Below are positions 10,065-18,494 of a stretch of DNA of 64,000 bases, piece after piece. Positions within the stretch are counted from its first letter, which is position 1. Each line of letters begins with the position of its first letter. The notes beneath the pieces were generated by a model, which saw only the letters and a list, made by a program, of their open reading frames with translations, did no database searches and was not told where the DNA came from. The stretch lies in contig NZ_CP023696.1 of assembly GCF_008704425.1 (NCBI RefSeq), positions 3,884,501 through 3,948,500 on the forward strand, written 5' to 3'. A program made the position numbers and the translations under genes. Source of the stretch: Streptomyces fradiae ATCC 10745 = DSM 40063. Lineage in GTDB: Bacteria > Actinomycetota > Actinomycetes > Streptomycetales > Streptomycetaceae.

Positions 10065-12419
10065 TCAGGCTCCGTCCTCGCTGCCCGGCGGCGACGACGG
10101 CGCACGCCAGGCCCGTATGTCCCTCGGCCAGTGGGTGGCCGCGTCCCACAGCGGAAGGCTGCCGGTCGGATGGCGGCCGGAGAGCTGGCGCAGCTCGTAC
10201 GCCATCCGCTCGACCACGTCGTCGTCGGGCAGCGCCAGCGGGTCGGTGAGCAGCCACACCGCGTGCAGCAGCCGCCGCACCGACTGGTGCAGGGCCGTCG
10301 CCGCCTCGTCCAGCCCGCCCAGCTCCCCGACCGCGCCCGGGTCCTGCCCGAGCGCCACCGCCCGGCGCGGGTCCGGGCCGGCGCGGTGCGGGTCGCGGGG
10401 GTACGGCGCCGAGGCGACGAACAGCAGCCGGTCGAGCCAGCCGCCCACGTCCGGCCCGTGGAACGCCTCGCGCAGCGCGGCCACCGCGCCGTCCGGCCGG
10501 CCGAGCGCCAGCTCCTGGCGGAGCCGGTACGGGGTGGGGCGCGGCCCGTAGTGGGCGAGCAGCGTCTCGTGGACGGCCCGCCAGGCGGTGTACTCGGGGG
10601 CGTCGCGGTCCTGGAAGCGCAGCCGGTGCAGCAGGAGGGCGCGCAGCAGGGGGTCCGTCACGAAGTACGCGGGCACCGGCCCGGTCGCCCCGGCCGCCGT
10701 CCGCACCGCGACGCCCGCCGCGCCGCCGGTCGCGGGAGCCCCGCCGCCGGTGGGCCCGCCGGAGGGGGCCCCGCCCTCGCCTGCCGCCCCGCCGGACCCG
10801 TAGGCCCCGCCGGACCCGAGGGCCCCGCCGGAACCACCACCCCCACCGGACCTGAGGGACCCACCGGACCCGTGAGCCCCACCGGGCCCGTAAGCCCCAC
10901 CGGACCCGTAGTCCCCGCCGGACCCGAAGGCCCGCCCCGTCCCGCCACCGCCGCCGGCCGGCCAGCCGTCGCCCCGCAGCGCGTCCCGCAGCCGCAGCGC
11001 CACGTCCCCCTCCAGCGACGCGGCCCGCAGCCGGGTGCGGGCCAGCGCCCGCGCCGACTCCTCGTCGTGCGCGGCGGCCAGCACGGTCAGCGCGGCCGCC
11101 TCGTCGGGGCGCAGCTCCGGCACCAGCTCGGCCAGCAGCGTCTCGGCGACCGGCACGGCCGGGGCGTCCTCCCGCACCTCGACCGCCAGGTCCAGCAGCG
11201 CGCCGGGGGTGAGGTCGCCCCGCACCCCGGCGGGCGCCTCCCCGGCGGCCCGCGCCAGCAGCGCCACGCCCACCGGCCGCCCGCCGGTCAGCCGCTGCAC
11301 CCCGCCGGGCAGGGCGGGCGGCGTGCGCCCGGCCGGGTCGTACCGGTCGAACAGGCTCCGCGTCTGGGCCGCGCTCAGCGGGGTCAGCTCCACCGCGAGG
11401 ATGCCCGACGTGATGTCCGTGCCGCGCGGGCAGGGCGCCCGGTGCGCGACCTCCGGTAACCGCAGCCGGGTCGCGCGGCGCAGCCCCTCGTGGCCCCGGT
11501 CCCGGGAGGCGGCGATGACGACGACCTGGTCGCGGCGGCCGTCCGCGCGGTCCCGCAGGACCGGCTCGATCAGGCGCCGGCCGAGCGGCAGCTGGGCGTT
11601 GTCCAGCAGGATCAGCGGGCGCCCGCGCCGCGTGCCGCGCCGGGTCAGGCCGACGTACGCCCGGCGCAGGTCCTCGACGAGGGCGCCCACCAGGAAGCCC
11701 TCCGCGTCGCTCCGGCGCGGTCCGCCCTGGGAGAAGTCCACGGCGAGCTGGCGCAGGCCCAGCGTGCCGTTGCCGCCGGCGCTGCGGTAGGCGCCGTACC
11801 AGGCTTCGGAGCGGCGCTGGGAGCGCCCGAACACGTCCTCCAGGACCGTCTCCACCGTCGCCTCCGCGAGCAGCCCCGCCATCGGGGCGGCCCCCTCCGC
11901 CACCTGCGCGGCGAGCTTGGCGAGGACCTTGCCGACCCAGGTGCCGGCCGTGCCGCGTGACTCGTCCACGGTCGCCAGGACGGGCCCGAGGCGCTGGAGG
12001 TCGCGGCGGGCCCGCTCGTCGTCCTCCTGGGACCAGCTGATGCTGGTGACGGCGGCGAGGCCCAGCGCGAGGCGCGGGAACTCCACGGGCCGCGCCGACA
12101 GCACGCGCGGCGACAGCTGCACGGCCAGCTCGGCGAGCGCACCGGTGACCGGGCTCCAGCCGGGGCCGTGCTCGGCGGGGGCCTCCACGCGGGCGCAGTC
12201 GAGGAGGGCGAGCGGGGTGCCCCGGCGGTAGGCGTTGCGGATCTGCTTGAGGAGCGCGGTCTTGCCCATGCCGCGCCCGCCGGTGAAGACGGTGACCGGC
12301 GGGTCGTCGCCGTGCTCGTAGCGGACGCCGGCGAAGCCGTACGGTGCGAGGCCGGTCAGGCGCGCCACCAGACCGGACGGGTCGAGAACCGCCTCGCGGC
12401 CGTACAGAGCTCTGTCCAT
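10065..12419 (-). CDS. AAA/STAND-like P-loop ATPase
   Basis: A 784-residue cytosolic ATPase. Walker A is GGRGMGKTALLKQI (residues ~47-60) and Walker B is LILLDNA (~269-275). The remainder is Leu/Arg/Ala-rich and predicted helical, as in signal-transduction ATPases that relay ligand sensing. A low-complexity linker of (G/Y/H/L)GSGGA repeats (residues ~490-550, DNA about 10795-10945) separates the middle from the C-terminal part. The ATG at 12419 follows a GGGGGTGG stretch; an extension to 12449 is possible. It is co-transcribed with the membrane-anchored binding protein (5-bp gap), which suggests the two work together. Function is not established. Confidence 0.7.
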   Translation of the reverse strand: MDRALYGREAVLDPSGLVARLTGLAPYGFAGVRYEHGDDPPVTVFTGGRGMGKTALLKQIRNAYRRGTPLALLDCARVEAPAEHGPGWSPVTGALAELAVQLSPRVLSARPVEFPRLALGLAAVTSISWSQEDDERARRDLQRLGPVLATVDESRGTAGTWVGKVLAKLAAQVAEGAAPMAGLLAEATVETVLEDVFGRSQRRSEAWYGAYRSAGGNGTLGLRQLAVDFSQGGPRRSDAEGFLVGALVEDLRRAYVGLTRRGTRRGRPLILLDNAQLPLGRRLIEPVLRDRADGRRDQVVVIAASRDRGHEGLRRATRLRLPEVAHRAPCPRGTDITSGILAVELTPLSAAQTRSLFDRYDPAGRTPPALPGGVQRLTGGRPVGVALLARAAGEAPAGVRGDLTPGALLDLAVEVREDAPAVPVAETLLAELVPELRPDEAAALTVLAAAHDEESARALARTRLRAASLEGDVALRLRDALRGDGWPAGGGGGTGRAFGSGGDYGSGGAYGPGGAHGSGGSLRSGGGGGSGGALGSGGAYGSGGAAGEGGAPSGGPTGGGAPATGGAAGVAVRTAAGATGPVPAYFVTDPLLRALLLHRLRFQDRDAPEYTAWRAVHETLLAHYGPRPTPYRLRQELALGRPDGAVAALREAFHGPDVGGWLDRLLFVASAPYPRDPHRAGPDPRRAVALGQDPGAVGELGGLDEAATALHQSVRRLLHAVWLLTDPLALPDDDVVERMAYELRQLSGRHPTGSLPLWDAATHWPRDIRAWRAPSSPPGSEDGA

Positions 12420-12635
12420 CCGCCACCCCCCGCGCAGCGTCAGCGACACAGGACACGTCCTGTCACACCTCTGGCCAGAATAGCCACGCGTGCACGCCCT
12501 GTGGCGGAGCGTTCTCGAACTGATGCCGTAACGATGCGGCGGCGGCGCGGACCGGGATCCGCACCCGCGGCGGCGGCCCGCACCCGGCGGCCCGCACCCG
12601 GAGCCCGGCCTCCCGGAGCCCGGCCCGCCGGAGGG

Positions 12636-13073
12636 TCAGGGCTGCTTGGGGTCCCCGTCGCCCTTGCCGCCGCCGTCCTGGTCGCGGCGCTTCAGCTCCT
12701 CCTCGCGGCGGCGGAGGTCGGCCTCCCAGTCCTTGAGGAGGGCGTCGTCCTTCGCGTCCCCGCCGCTCGCGCCGTCCCCGCCCTTGCCGCCGTCGCGCAG
12801 GGACTTCAGGAACTCGGGGTTGTCGTCCGGGGCGACCCACCGGGCGCGGGGCTCGCGGCGCCACGGGCCGGACGCGCCCCCGCCCGCGGCGGAGCGGCGC
12901 GTCTTGCCGGCCACCAGCCAGACGACGGGCCCGACGATCCAGAACAGCAGGATGATGAAGACCCACGCGACCTTGGGCAGGTGCTTGGTCTCGTCCTCGG
13001 GGGTGTTCAGGCAGTCGATGAACGCGTAGATCGTCAGCGCGATCGGCAGGATGAACATCAGCGCCCTGAGCAT
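12636..13073 (-). CDS. PLDc_N domain membrane protein
   Basis: A 145-residue protein. The N-terminal half (residues 1-60) matches the phospholipase D-nuclease N-terminal membrane domain: two hydrophobic helices around IYAFIDCLNTP and KVAWVFIILLFWIVGPVVWLVAG. The C-terminal half is charged and Lys/Asp/Gly-rich (RRREEELKRR), probably cytosolic. No catalytic HKD motif is present, so it is a stand-alone PLDc_N protein. Such proteins are common in actinobacteria and their role is unknown. Transcribed away from mqnL. Confidence 0.85.
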   Translation of the reverse strand: MLRALMFILPIALTIYAFIDCLNTPEDETKHLPKVAWVFIILLFWIVGPVVWLVAGKTRRSAAGGGASGPWRREPRARWVAPDDNPEFLKSLRDGGKGGDGASGGDAKDDALLKDWEADLRRREEELKRRDQDGGGKGDGDPKQP

Positions 13074-13449
13074 GTGGGACAGCCCCCTGATTCACTAGCG
13101 GCCCGCGCGAGCAAGCCCCGACGACACCCTCAGGGTATCGGCAAGCCCGGCTTCCGCCCCGACCCCGCCGCCCGAGGCTCCTGCCCCACGCCCCTGCCCC
13201 ACACCCTCCGCCCCACACCCCCGCCCCCGCACCCCCGCCCCCGCACCCCCGCCCCCGCGTCTCCGCCCCCGCCTCTCCGCCCCGCCCCCGCCGCCCCGCC
13301 GGGCCACCCGCCCCCGCCAGGCCGTCCCCCGCCAGGCCGTCCCGCAGGCCGCGCCCAGGGGGACGGGCGGGGCGACGGCCGGGGCGACTGCCGAGGCGAC
13401 GGGCGGGGCGGCCGGTGGCGGTGGCGGGGGCTCCGGGATACTGGGAGGC
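13074..13449. other. Intergenic low-complexity C-rich tract upstream of mqnL
   Basis: Divergent intergenic region without a supported gene. About 13200-13300 is a run of CCCCCGC(A/C) units giving a strongly pyrimidine-biased plus strand, followed by GGGGCGAC(T/G)GCCG-type repeats near 13370-13410. A clear Shine-Dalgarno (GGGAGG at 13443-13448) precedes mqnL. Confidence 0.6.
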
Positions 13450-14901
13450 ATGGCTTACGACGACCTCCGCTCGCTGCTCCGGGCCCTGGAGCGAGAAGGC
13501 GACCTCAAGCGCATCAAAGCCGAAGTCGACCCGTACCTGGAGGTCGGTGAGATCGTCGACCGGGTCCAGAAGGCCGGCGGCCCCGCCCTGCTCTTCGAGA
13601 ACGTCAAGGGCTCCTCGATGCCCCTGGCGATGAACGTGTACGGCACCGACCGCCGCCTCCTGAAGGCGCTCGGCCTCTCCTCGTACGAGGAGATCAGCGA
13701 CAAGATCGGCGGGCTGCTCAAGCCCGAGCTGCCCAGCGGGTTCGTCGGGGTGCGCGAGGCGTTCGGGAAGCTCGGCGCCATGACCCACATCCCGCCGCGC
13801 AAGGTGAAGGACGCCCCCGTCCAGGAGGTCGTGCTGCGCGGTGACGACGTGGACCTCGACCAGCTCCCCGCGCTGTTCACCTGGCCCAAGGACGGCGGCT
13901 CCTTCTTCAACCTGGGCCTCACCCACACCAAGCACCCCGAGACCGGCGTGCGCAACCTGGGCCTCTACCGCCTCCAGCGCCACGACCGCCGCACCATCGG
14001 CATGCACTGGCAGATCCACAAGGACAGCCGCAACCACTACCAGGTCGCCGCCCGGCGCGGCGAGCGGCTGCCCGTCGCCATCGCCTTCGGCACCTCGCCC
14101 GCCGTGACGTACGCCTCCACCGCCCCGCTGCCCGAGGACATCGACGAGTACCTGTTCGCCGGGTTCCTCCAGGGCAAGCGCATCGAGATGGTCGACTGCA
14201 AGACCGTGCCGCTCCAGGTGCCCGCGCACGCCGAGGTCGTCCTGGAGGGCTGGCTGGAGCCGGGCAAGACGCTGCCCGAGGGCCCGTTCGGCGACCACAC
14301 GGGCTTCTACACGCCGCAGGAGGAGTTCCCGGCGCTCACCATCGACTGCGTGACGATGCGCCGCCGCCCCCTGCTCCAGTCGATCGTCGTCGGCCGCCCG
14401 CCGACGGAGGACGGGCCGCTGGGCCGCGCGACCGAGCGCTTCTTCCTGCCCCTCCTCAAGATCATCGTGCCGGACATCGTCGACTACCACCTGCCGGAGT
14501 CGGGCGGCTTCCACAACTGCGCGATCATCTCGATCGACAAGAAGTACCCCAAGCACGCCCAGAAGGTGATGCACGCCGTGTGGGGCGCCCACATGATGTC
14601 GCTGACCAAGCTGGTGGTGATCGTCGACTCCGACTGCGACGTCCACGACCTGCACGAGGTCTCCTGGCGCGCCCTCGGGAACGTCGACTACTCCCGCGAC
14701 CTCACCGTCGTGGAGGGCCCCGTCGACCACCTGGACCACGCCTCGTACCAGAAGTTCTGGGGCGGCAAGGCCGGCATCGACGCCACCCGCAAGTGGCCCG
14801 AGGAGGGGTACGTGCGCGACGGCGGCTGGCCCGAGATGGTCGAGTCCGACCCGGACGTCGCAGCCCGGGTGACCCGGCGCTGGAAGGAGTACGGACTGTG
14901 A
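13450..14901 (+). CDS. mqnL: UbiD-family menaquinone biosynthesis decarboxylase
   Basis: Prenylated-FMN-dependent decarboxylase assigned to the late futalosine pathway, acting on the 1,4-dihydroxy-6-naphthoate-derived intermediate. The 483-residue length is typical of UbiD. Characteristic segments include RKVKDAPVQEVV, the FTWPKDGGSFFN region, NLGLYRLQRHDRRTIGMHWQIHK, EGPFGDHTGFYTP and the C-terminal KKYPKHAQKVM. Its cofactor should come from the UbiX-like protein encoded at 17293. The gene overlaps the next by 4 bp (GTGA). mqnL, mqnP and mqnM lie close together on the same strand. Confidence 0.93.
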   Translation: MAYDDLRSLLRALEREGDLKRIKAEVDPYLEVGEIVDRVQKAGGPALLFENVKGSSMPLAMNVYGTDRRLLKALGLSSYEEISDKIGGLLKPELPSGFVGVREAFGKLGAMTHIPPRKVKDAPVQEVVLRGDDVDLDQLPALFTWPKDGGSFFNLGLTHTKHPETGVRNLGLYRLQRHDRRTIGMHWQIHKDSRNHYQVAARRGERLPVAIAFGTSPAVTYASTAPLPEDIDEYLFAGFLQGKRIEMVDCKTVPLQVPAHAEVVLEGWLEPGKTLPEGPFGDHTGFYTPQEEFPALTIDCVTMRRRPLLQSIVVGRPPTEDGPLGRATERFFLPLLKIIVPDIVDYHLPESGGFHNCAIISIDKKYPKHAQKVMHAVWGAHMMSLTKLVVIVDSDCDVHDLHEVSWRALGNVDYSRDLTVVEGPVDHLDHASYQKFWGGKAGIDATRKWPEEGYVRDGGWPEMVESDPDVAARVTRRWKEYGL

Positions 14902-15512
14902 GCCCCGCCCCCGCCGAGGCACCCGAACCCGCCGAGGGTCCCGAACCCGCCGAGGGTCCCGGATCCGCGGGCGGCCCGGCGCTGTTCATCGGCACCGACA
15001 CCGCGTACGTGGCGCTCGTCCGCCCCGAGCTGGACCCGGACGACCCGGGCGTCCGGCTCGCCGCCGAGCGCGCCGGGGTCGACCCGGCCGAGTTCGCGGG
15101 CGCCGGGGACGTGTGGGCCGTCATGGTGGAGACCGGCGGCGAGGGCGGCGGGTTCGAGCTGCCCGGGGTGCGGGACGCCGAACCGGCCCGCTTCGCCGAG
15201 CTGCTGCGCGCCGAGCTGGCCGCCGCGGGCGCGCCGGGCGCCGCGCCCGCGCCGTTCACCGTCGACGGCGGCGCCGTGCTCCGGCTGGACGCCCGCCCCG
15301 CGGGGGACGCCGCGTACGCCTTCACCGCCCACCTCACCCCGCCGGACGCCCCGCCGGCCGACGGCGCCCCGTCCGGCCACGGCCCCGGCGGCGCCCAGGG
15401 CACCGGCGGTGAGCCGGACGAGTACGGGCCGCGCACGGTCGAGACGGGCCCCGTGCCCACCGCCGAGCTGCTGGCCGACCTCGACGCGTTCCTGGGGAGC
15501 CTCGCCTCATGA
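14898..15512 (+). CDS. Conserved hypothetical protein between mqnL and mqnP
   Basis: A 204-residue acidic, Ala/Gly/Pro-rich protein that I do not recognise. It begins with a repeated PAEGPEP segment (residues ~5-27), then ALFIGTDTAYVALVRPELDP, alternating strand/helix segments, and a C-terminal TAELLADLDAFLGSLAS helix. No membrane segment or catalytic motif is visible. The GTG start overlaps the mqnL stop, and the stop overlaps the mqnP start (ATGA), so translation is coupled on both sides. That tight coupling suggests a role with the UbiD/UbiA enzymes, but this is inference only. Confidence 0.7.
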   Translation: MSPAPAEAPEPAEGPEPAEGPGSAGGPALFIGTDTAYVALVRPELDPDDPGVRLAAERAGVDPAEFAGAGDVWAVMVETGGEGGGFELPGVRDAEPARFAELLRAELAAAGAPGAAPAPFTVDGGAVLRLDARPAGDAAYAFTAHLTPPDAPPADGAPSGHGPGGAQGTGGEPDEYGPRTVETGPVPTAELLADLDAFLGSLAS

Positions 15513-16507
15513 CGGCCACCGACGGCGCCACCGGCCCCGCCGCCTCCTCCGCCCCCTCGGCGTCCGGCGCCCCCGCGTCCGGAGGGGCCGCCGCCCCCGA
15601 GCCCGGCGCCCCCGCGTCCGGAGGGGCCGCCGCCCCCGGCAGGGTGAAGACCTTCCTCCGGATGGTCATGATCGAGCACTCGGTCTTCGCGCTGCCCTTC
15701 GCGTACATCGCCTCGCTCACCGCCATGTACCGGGACGGCGGGAGCGTCGACTGGTGGACGCTGCTGCTCGTCACGGTCGCGATGGTCGGGCTCCGCACCT
15801 TCGCCATGGCCTGCAACCGGATCATCGACCGGGAGATCGACGCCCGGAACCCGCGCACCGCGGGCCGCGAGCTGGTCACCGGCGCGATGTCCGTGCGCTC
15901 CGCGTGGGCCGGCGCGCTGGCCGCCCTCGCCGTCTTCCTGGGCGCCGCGGCGCTGCTGAACCCGCTCTGCCTGCTGCTCGCGCCCGTCGCGGTCGTCCCG
16001 ATGGTCGTCTACCCGTACGGCAAGCGGTTCACGAACTTCCCGCACGCGATCCTCGGCCTGGCCCAGGCCATGGGCCCGGTCGGCGCGTGGCTCGCGGTGA
16101 CCGGGGCCTGGTCGTGGGACGCCGTGGTGCTGGGCCTCGCCGTCGGCGTGTGGATCGGCGGCTTCGACCTGATCTTCGCCTGCCAGGACGTGGACGCCGA
16201 CCGGGCGCACGGCGTGATGTCCGTGCCGGCCCGCTTCGGCATCCCGGCCGCCCTGTACGGCGCGCGTGGCGCGCACGCGGTGACGATGGGCCTCTTCGTC
16301 TGGTACGCGCTGCTGACCGGCGCGGGGGCGTGGTTCTGGGTGGGCCTCGCGGTGGTCGCGGCGGCGTTCCTGTACGAGCACTCCCTCGTGCGGCCGGGCG
16401 ACCTGTCGCGGCTGAACCGGGCGTTCTTCACCGTCAACGGCTTCATCGGCATTGCCCTGTTCGGGTGTGCCCTGGTCGATCTCGCGGTGCGCGGCCTGAC
16501 TGTCTGA
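15509..16507 (+). CDS. mqnP: UbiA-family prenyltransferase for menaquinone
   Basis: Integral membrane prenyltransferase that attaches the polyprenyl chain to the naphthoquinol precursor in the futalosine pathway. The 332-residue protein has a disordered Ala/Pro/Gly head (1-47), then eight to nine hydrophobic helices. The two Asp-rich motifs that bind Mg-diphosphate are present: NRIIDREIDARN near residue 105 and FACQDVDADRAHG near residue 225. Start codon overlaps the preceding gene. It is grouped with mqnL (UbiD) and mqnM (UbiX), which supports the menaquinone assignment over a heme-O or ubiquinone role. Confidence 0.93.
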   Translation: MTATDGATGPAASSAPSASGAPASGGAAAPEPGAPASGGAAAPGRVKTFLRMVMIEHSVFALPFAYIASLTAMYRDGGSVDWWTLLLVTVAMVGLRTFAMACNRIIDREIDARNPRTAGRELVTGAMSVRSAWAGALAALAVFLGAAALLNPLCLLLAPVAVVPMVVYPYGKRFTNFPHAILGLAQAMGPVGAWLAVTGAWSWDAVVLGLAVGVWIGGFDLIFACQDVDADRAHGVMSVPARFGIPAALYGARGAHAVTMGLFVWYALLTGAGAWFWVGLAVVAAAFLYEHSLVRPGDLSRLNRAFFTVNGFIGIALFGCALVDLAVRGLTV

Positions 16508-16520
16508 CTACCGTCTGGCC

Positions 16521-16526
16521 TACCAT
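16521..16526 (+). promoter_or_regulatory. Candidate -10 element (TACCAT) before the Uma2 gene
   Basis: A TANNNT hexamer 24 nt upstream of the GTG at 16551, followed by an AGGGAGG ribosome binding site. If used, the Uma2 gene has its own promoter rather than depending on read-through from mqnP. No convincing -35 box. Confidence 0.4.
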
Positions 16527-16550
16527 CGGGGGCAGGACAGGGAGGCTGAC

Positions 16551-17120
16551 GTGACCACCTCGCAGACCGAGCACCTGCACTCGCGGCTCAGCCGGTTCGA
16601 GGACATGTTCCCCGGCTATCGGACCGAGATCGTCGAGGGCAACATCATGATGAGTCCCGTTCGGGCCTTCCACGCGAAGACGGTACGGCTTCTGTGGAAC
16701 CTTCTGGAGCCGCAGGTGGCGCCGCGCTGGCAGTGCGTGAGCGACGTGGCGTTTCCATTCAGCTCCGACTTCGAGTTCTGTCCGGATCTCGCGGTCATCC
16801 CCGCCGAGGAGGAGGCGCGCAACCTCAGCGCCTACTCGCCCGACCTGATCGAGCTGGCCGTCGAGGTCGTCTCGCCGAGCAGCGTGCGCAACGACTACGA
16901 GGTGAAGGACCGGCAGTACGCGGCCCGCGGCATCGCCAACTACCTGATCCTCGACCCGTGCAAGGGCCACCTGGCCACCCGCTGGAACCCCGGCCCGGAG
17001 GGCTACCGGGGCCGGGACCTCTTCCCGTACGGCGGGAAGGTCGTCGTGGACACCGCGATCGGCAGCCTCAGCATCGACACGAGCGGCCTGCCCGTCGACC
17101 CGGGCGCCCCCGGAGTCTGA
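16551..17120 (+). CDS. Uma2-family (DUF820) endonuclease-like protein
   Basis: A 189-residue protein of the Uma2 family, which has a restriction-endonuclease-like PD-(D/E)XK core. Visible features are EIVEGNIMMSPVRAFHAKT, FCPDLAVIPAEE (the catalytic D region), LIELAVEVVSPSSVRNDYEVKDRQYAARGIANYLILDP (the ExK-containing core) and GYRGRDLFPYG. It starts at GTG 16551 after a good GGGAGG. The family is greatly expanded in Streptomyces and cyanobacteria; biological role is unknown. It sits within the mqnP-mqnM interval, which looks like an insertion into the menaquinone cluster. Confidence 0.88.
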   Translation: MTTSQTEHLHSRLSRFEDMFPGYRTEIVEGNIMMSPVRAFHAKTVRLLWNLLEPQVAPRWQCVSDVAFPFSSDFEFCPDLAVIPAEEEARNLSAYSPDLIELAVEVVSPSSVRNDYEVKDRQYAARGIANYLILDPCKGHLATRWNPGPEGYRGRDLFPYGGKVVVDTAIGSLSIDTSGLPVDPGAPGV

Positions 17121-17279
17121 GACCGGCGCCCGGGACGCTTCCCGTACCCCCGCTCCGTGTACCCCCGCTCTCCACACCTCCGCACCTCCGCGCCCCCGCT
17201 CCCCGCACCTCCGCGCCCCCACCGGCCCTGACCCGGCCGCCGGTGGGGGCGCGGGCGTCTGCGGGCGGAGACGGGCGGA

Positions 17280-17285
17280 TAGGCT
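17280..17285 (+). promoter_or_regulatory. -10 element (TAGGCT) for leaderless mqnM
   Basis: TAGGCT ends 7 nt before the GTG at 17293. The transcript should therefore begin at or next to the start codon, and no Shine-Dalgarno is present. This is the usual architecture of leaderless actinobacterial genes. Confidence 0.55.
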
Positions 17286-17292
17286 CGTCGGC

Positions 17293-17973
17293 GTGGAGCC
17301 GGTAGAGGAGCAGCGTCGTCGTCCGTGGGTCGTCGGGGTGTCAGGGGCGTCGGGCACGCCGTACGCGGCGGCCGTCCTGCGCGGACTGATCGCGGCGGGT
17401 GAGAGCGTCGACCTGGTGGTGTCCCGCGCGTCGCGGCTGACGCTGCTGGACGAGACGGGGATCGCGTACCGGGACGCGCACTGGCGCGAGGACCTGGCGG
17501 CGTGGCTGGCGCGCGGCGCGGACGGCGATCCGGGCGCGTTCGACGTGGACGTGGCGGGGGCGGACCTGCGCCACTGGGCGGCGGGCGACCTGGCCGCCGG
17601 GCCGTCGTCGGGCTCGTACCCGGCGAAGGGGATGCTGATCGTGCCCGCGTCGACGGCCTGTGTGGCCGGGGTGGCGCTGGGCCTGTCGAAGGACCTGTTG
17701 CAGCGGGCGGCGAGTGTGGTGCTGAAGGAGCGCCGTCCGCTGGTCGTGGCCGTGCGGGAGACCCCGCTGAACGGGCAGACGCTCCGGCATCTCGTGGCGC
17801 TGGACGAGGCGGGCGCCGTGGTGCTGCCCGCCTCTCCGGCGTTCTACGCGGGGGCGACGCACATCCAGGATCTGGTGGACTTCGTCGCCGGGCGGGTGCT
17901 GGACGCGGCGGGAGTGCCGCACCGGCTGTACCGCCGCTGGAAGGGGGAGCTCGGTGGCTCCCGGAAGGACTGA
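17293..17973 (+). CDS. mqnM: UbiX-family flavin prenyltransferase
   Basis: Makes prenylated FMN from FMN and a dimethylallyl phosphate; this is the cofactor of UbiD-type decarboxylases such as MqnL. The 226-residue protein has VVGVSGASGTPYA (FMN phosphate loop, ~13-25) and the family signature MLIVPASTACVAGVALGLSK followed by RAASVVLKERRPLVVAVRETPLN (near 112-155). It appears leaderless (-10 at 17280). It lies about 800 bp after mqnP, separated from it by a Uma2-family gene. A downstream tract to 18220 is GC-rich repeats. Confidence 0.93.
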   Translation: MEPVEEQRRRPWVVGVSGASGTPYAAAVLRGLIAAGESVDLVVSRASRLTLLDETGIAYRDAHWREDLAAWLARGADGDPGAFDVDVAGADLRHWAAGDLAAGPSSGSYPAKGMLIVPASTACVAGVALGLSKDLLQRAASVVLKERRPLVVAVRETPLNGQTLRHLVALDEAGAVVLPASPAFYAGATHIQDLVDFVAGRVLDAAGVPHRLYRRWKGELGGSRKD

Positions 17974-18220
17974 CCGGCCGGCGCCGCCCCGTCGCGCCCC
18001 CGCGCGCCGTCCCTCACCCCCGCGCGCCCCGGGCGCTCCGTGCGCCCCGCGCGACTCGGTGCGCGGGTACGGGCACGGGGGCGCGGACGGGCGCGCGGAC
18101 AGGTGTACGGGCGGGGGCGCGGCCGGACGCGCGGACGGGCACTCGGCCGAGCGCCGGGCGGTCCGGTGTACGGCCGGATGCGCGGGTGGGCCGGGGCGGA
18201 GGGCCGCCGGGGCCCTCGGG

Positions 18221-18379
18221 TCAGCGCTTCTTCGTATGCGAGGTGGTGGTGCGGCGCTCGCCGGCGTCCTGCCGGCGCCCTGCGGTGGCCGCCTTGGCGA
18301 CACGCGAGCGATGGGCCTGCTCCTGCATGGAACGCATGTGGGCGTAGGCCATCTCGATCGTGTACACGGTGGGTGTCAT
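18221..18379 (-). CDS. Small basic hypothetical protein
   Basis: A 52-residue basic protein beginning MTPTVYTIEMAYAHMRSMQE and ending SHTKKR; the central part is Ala/Arg-rich. No domain is recognised. An AGGAG directly abuts the ATG at 18379. With so little spacing, translation could instead start at the in-frame GTG four codons later. Steady codon structure and a well-placed divergent promoter (18441-18449) support a real gene. It is transcribed away from the Lrp/AsnC regulator and may be controlled by it. Confidence 0.6.
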   Translation of the reverse strand: MTPTVYTIEMAYAHMRSMQEQAHRSRVAKAATAGRRQDAGERRTTTSHTKKR

Positions 18380-18415
18380 CTCCTGAAGGATCGTCGTTGA
18401 TCGATTGACTGAATC

Positions 18416-18434
18416 ACAGGGGAACCGCCCCTGT
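18416..18434. promoter_or_regulatory. Inverted repeat in the Lrp/AsnC divergent region
   Basis: ACAGGGG (18416-18422) and CCCCTGT (18428-18434) form a perfect 7-bp inverted repeat with a 5-nt spacer. It lies in the 5' untranslated region of the small minus-strand gene and just upstream of the -10 for the regulator. It could be an operator or an RNA hairpin. Confidence 0.45.
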
Positions 18435-18440
18435 ATGCCT

Positions 18441-18449
18441 TAGATTCTA
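18441..18449. promoter_or_regulatory. Palindromic back-to-back -10 elements
   Basis: TAGATTCTA contains TAGATT (plus strand, 18441-18446) and TAGAAT (minus strand, 18449-18444), both TANNNT. Two divergent promoters would share almost the same bases, so polymerase binding for the regulator gene and for the small minus gene would compete. Confidence 0.45.
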
Positions 18450-18494
18450 CACCTGTACATGCTGAATCGCTGATTAATGGAAGGCTTCGGGTAT

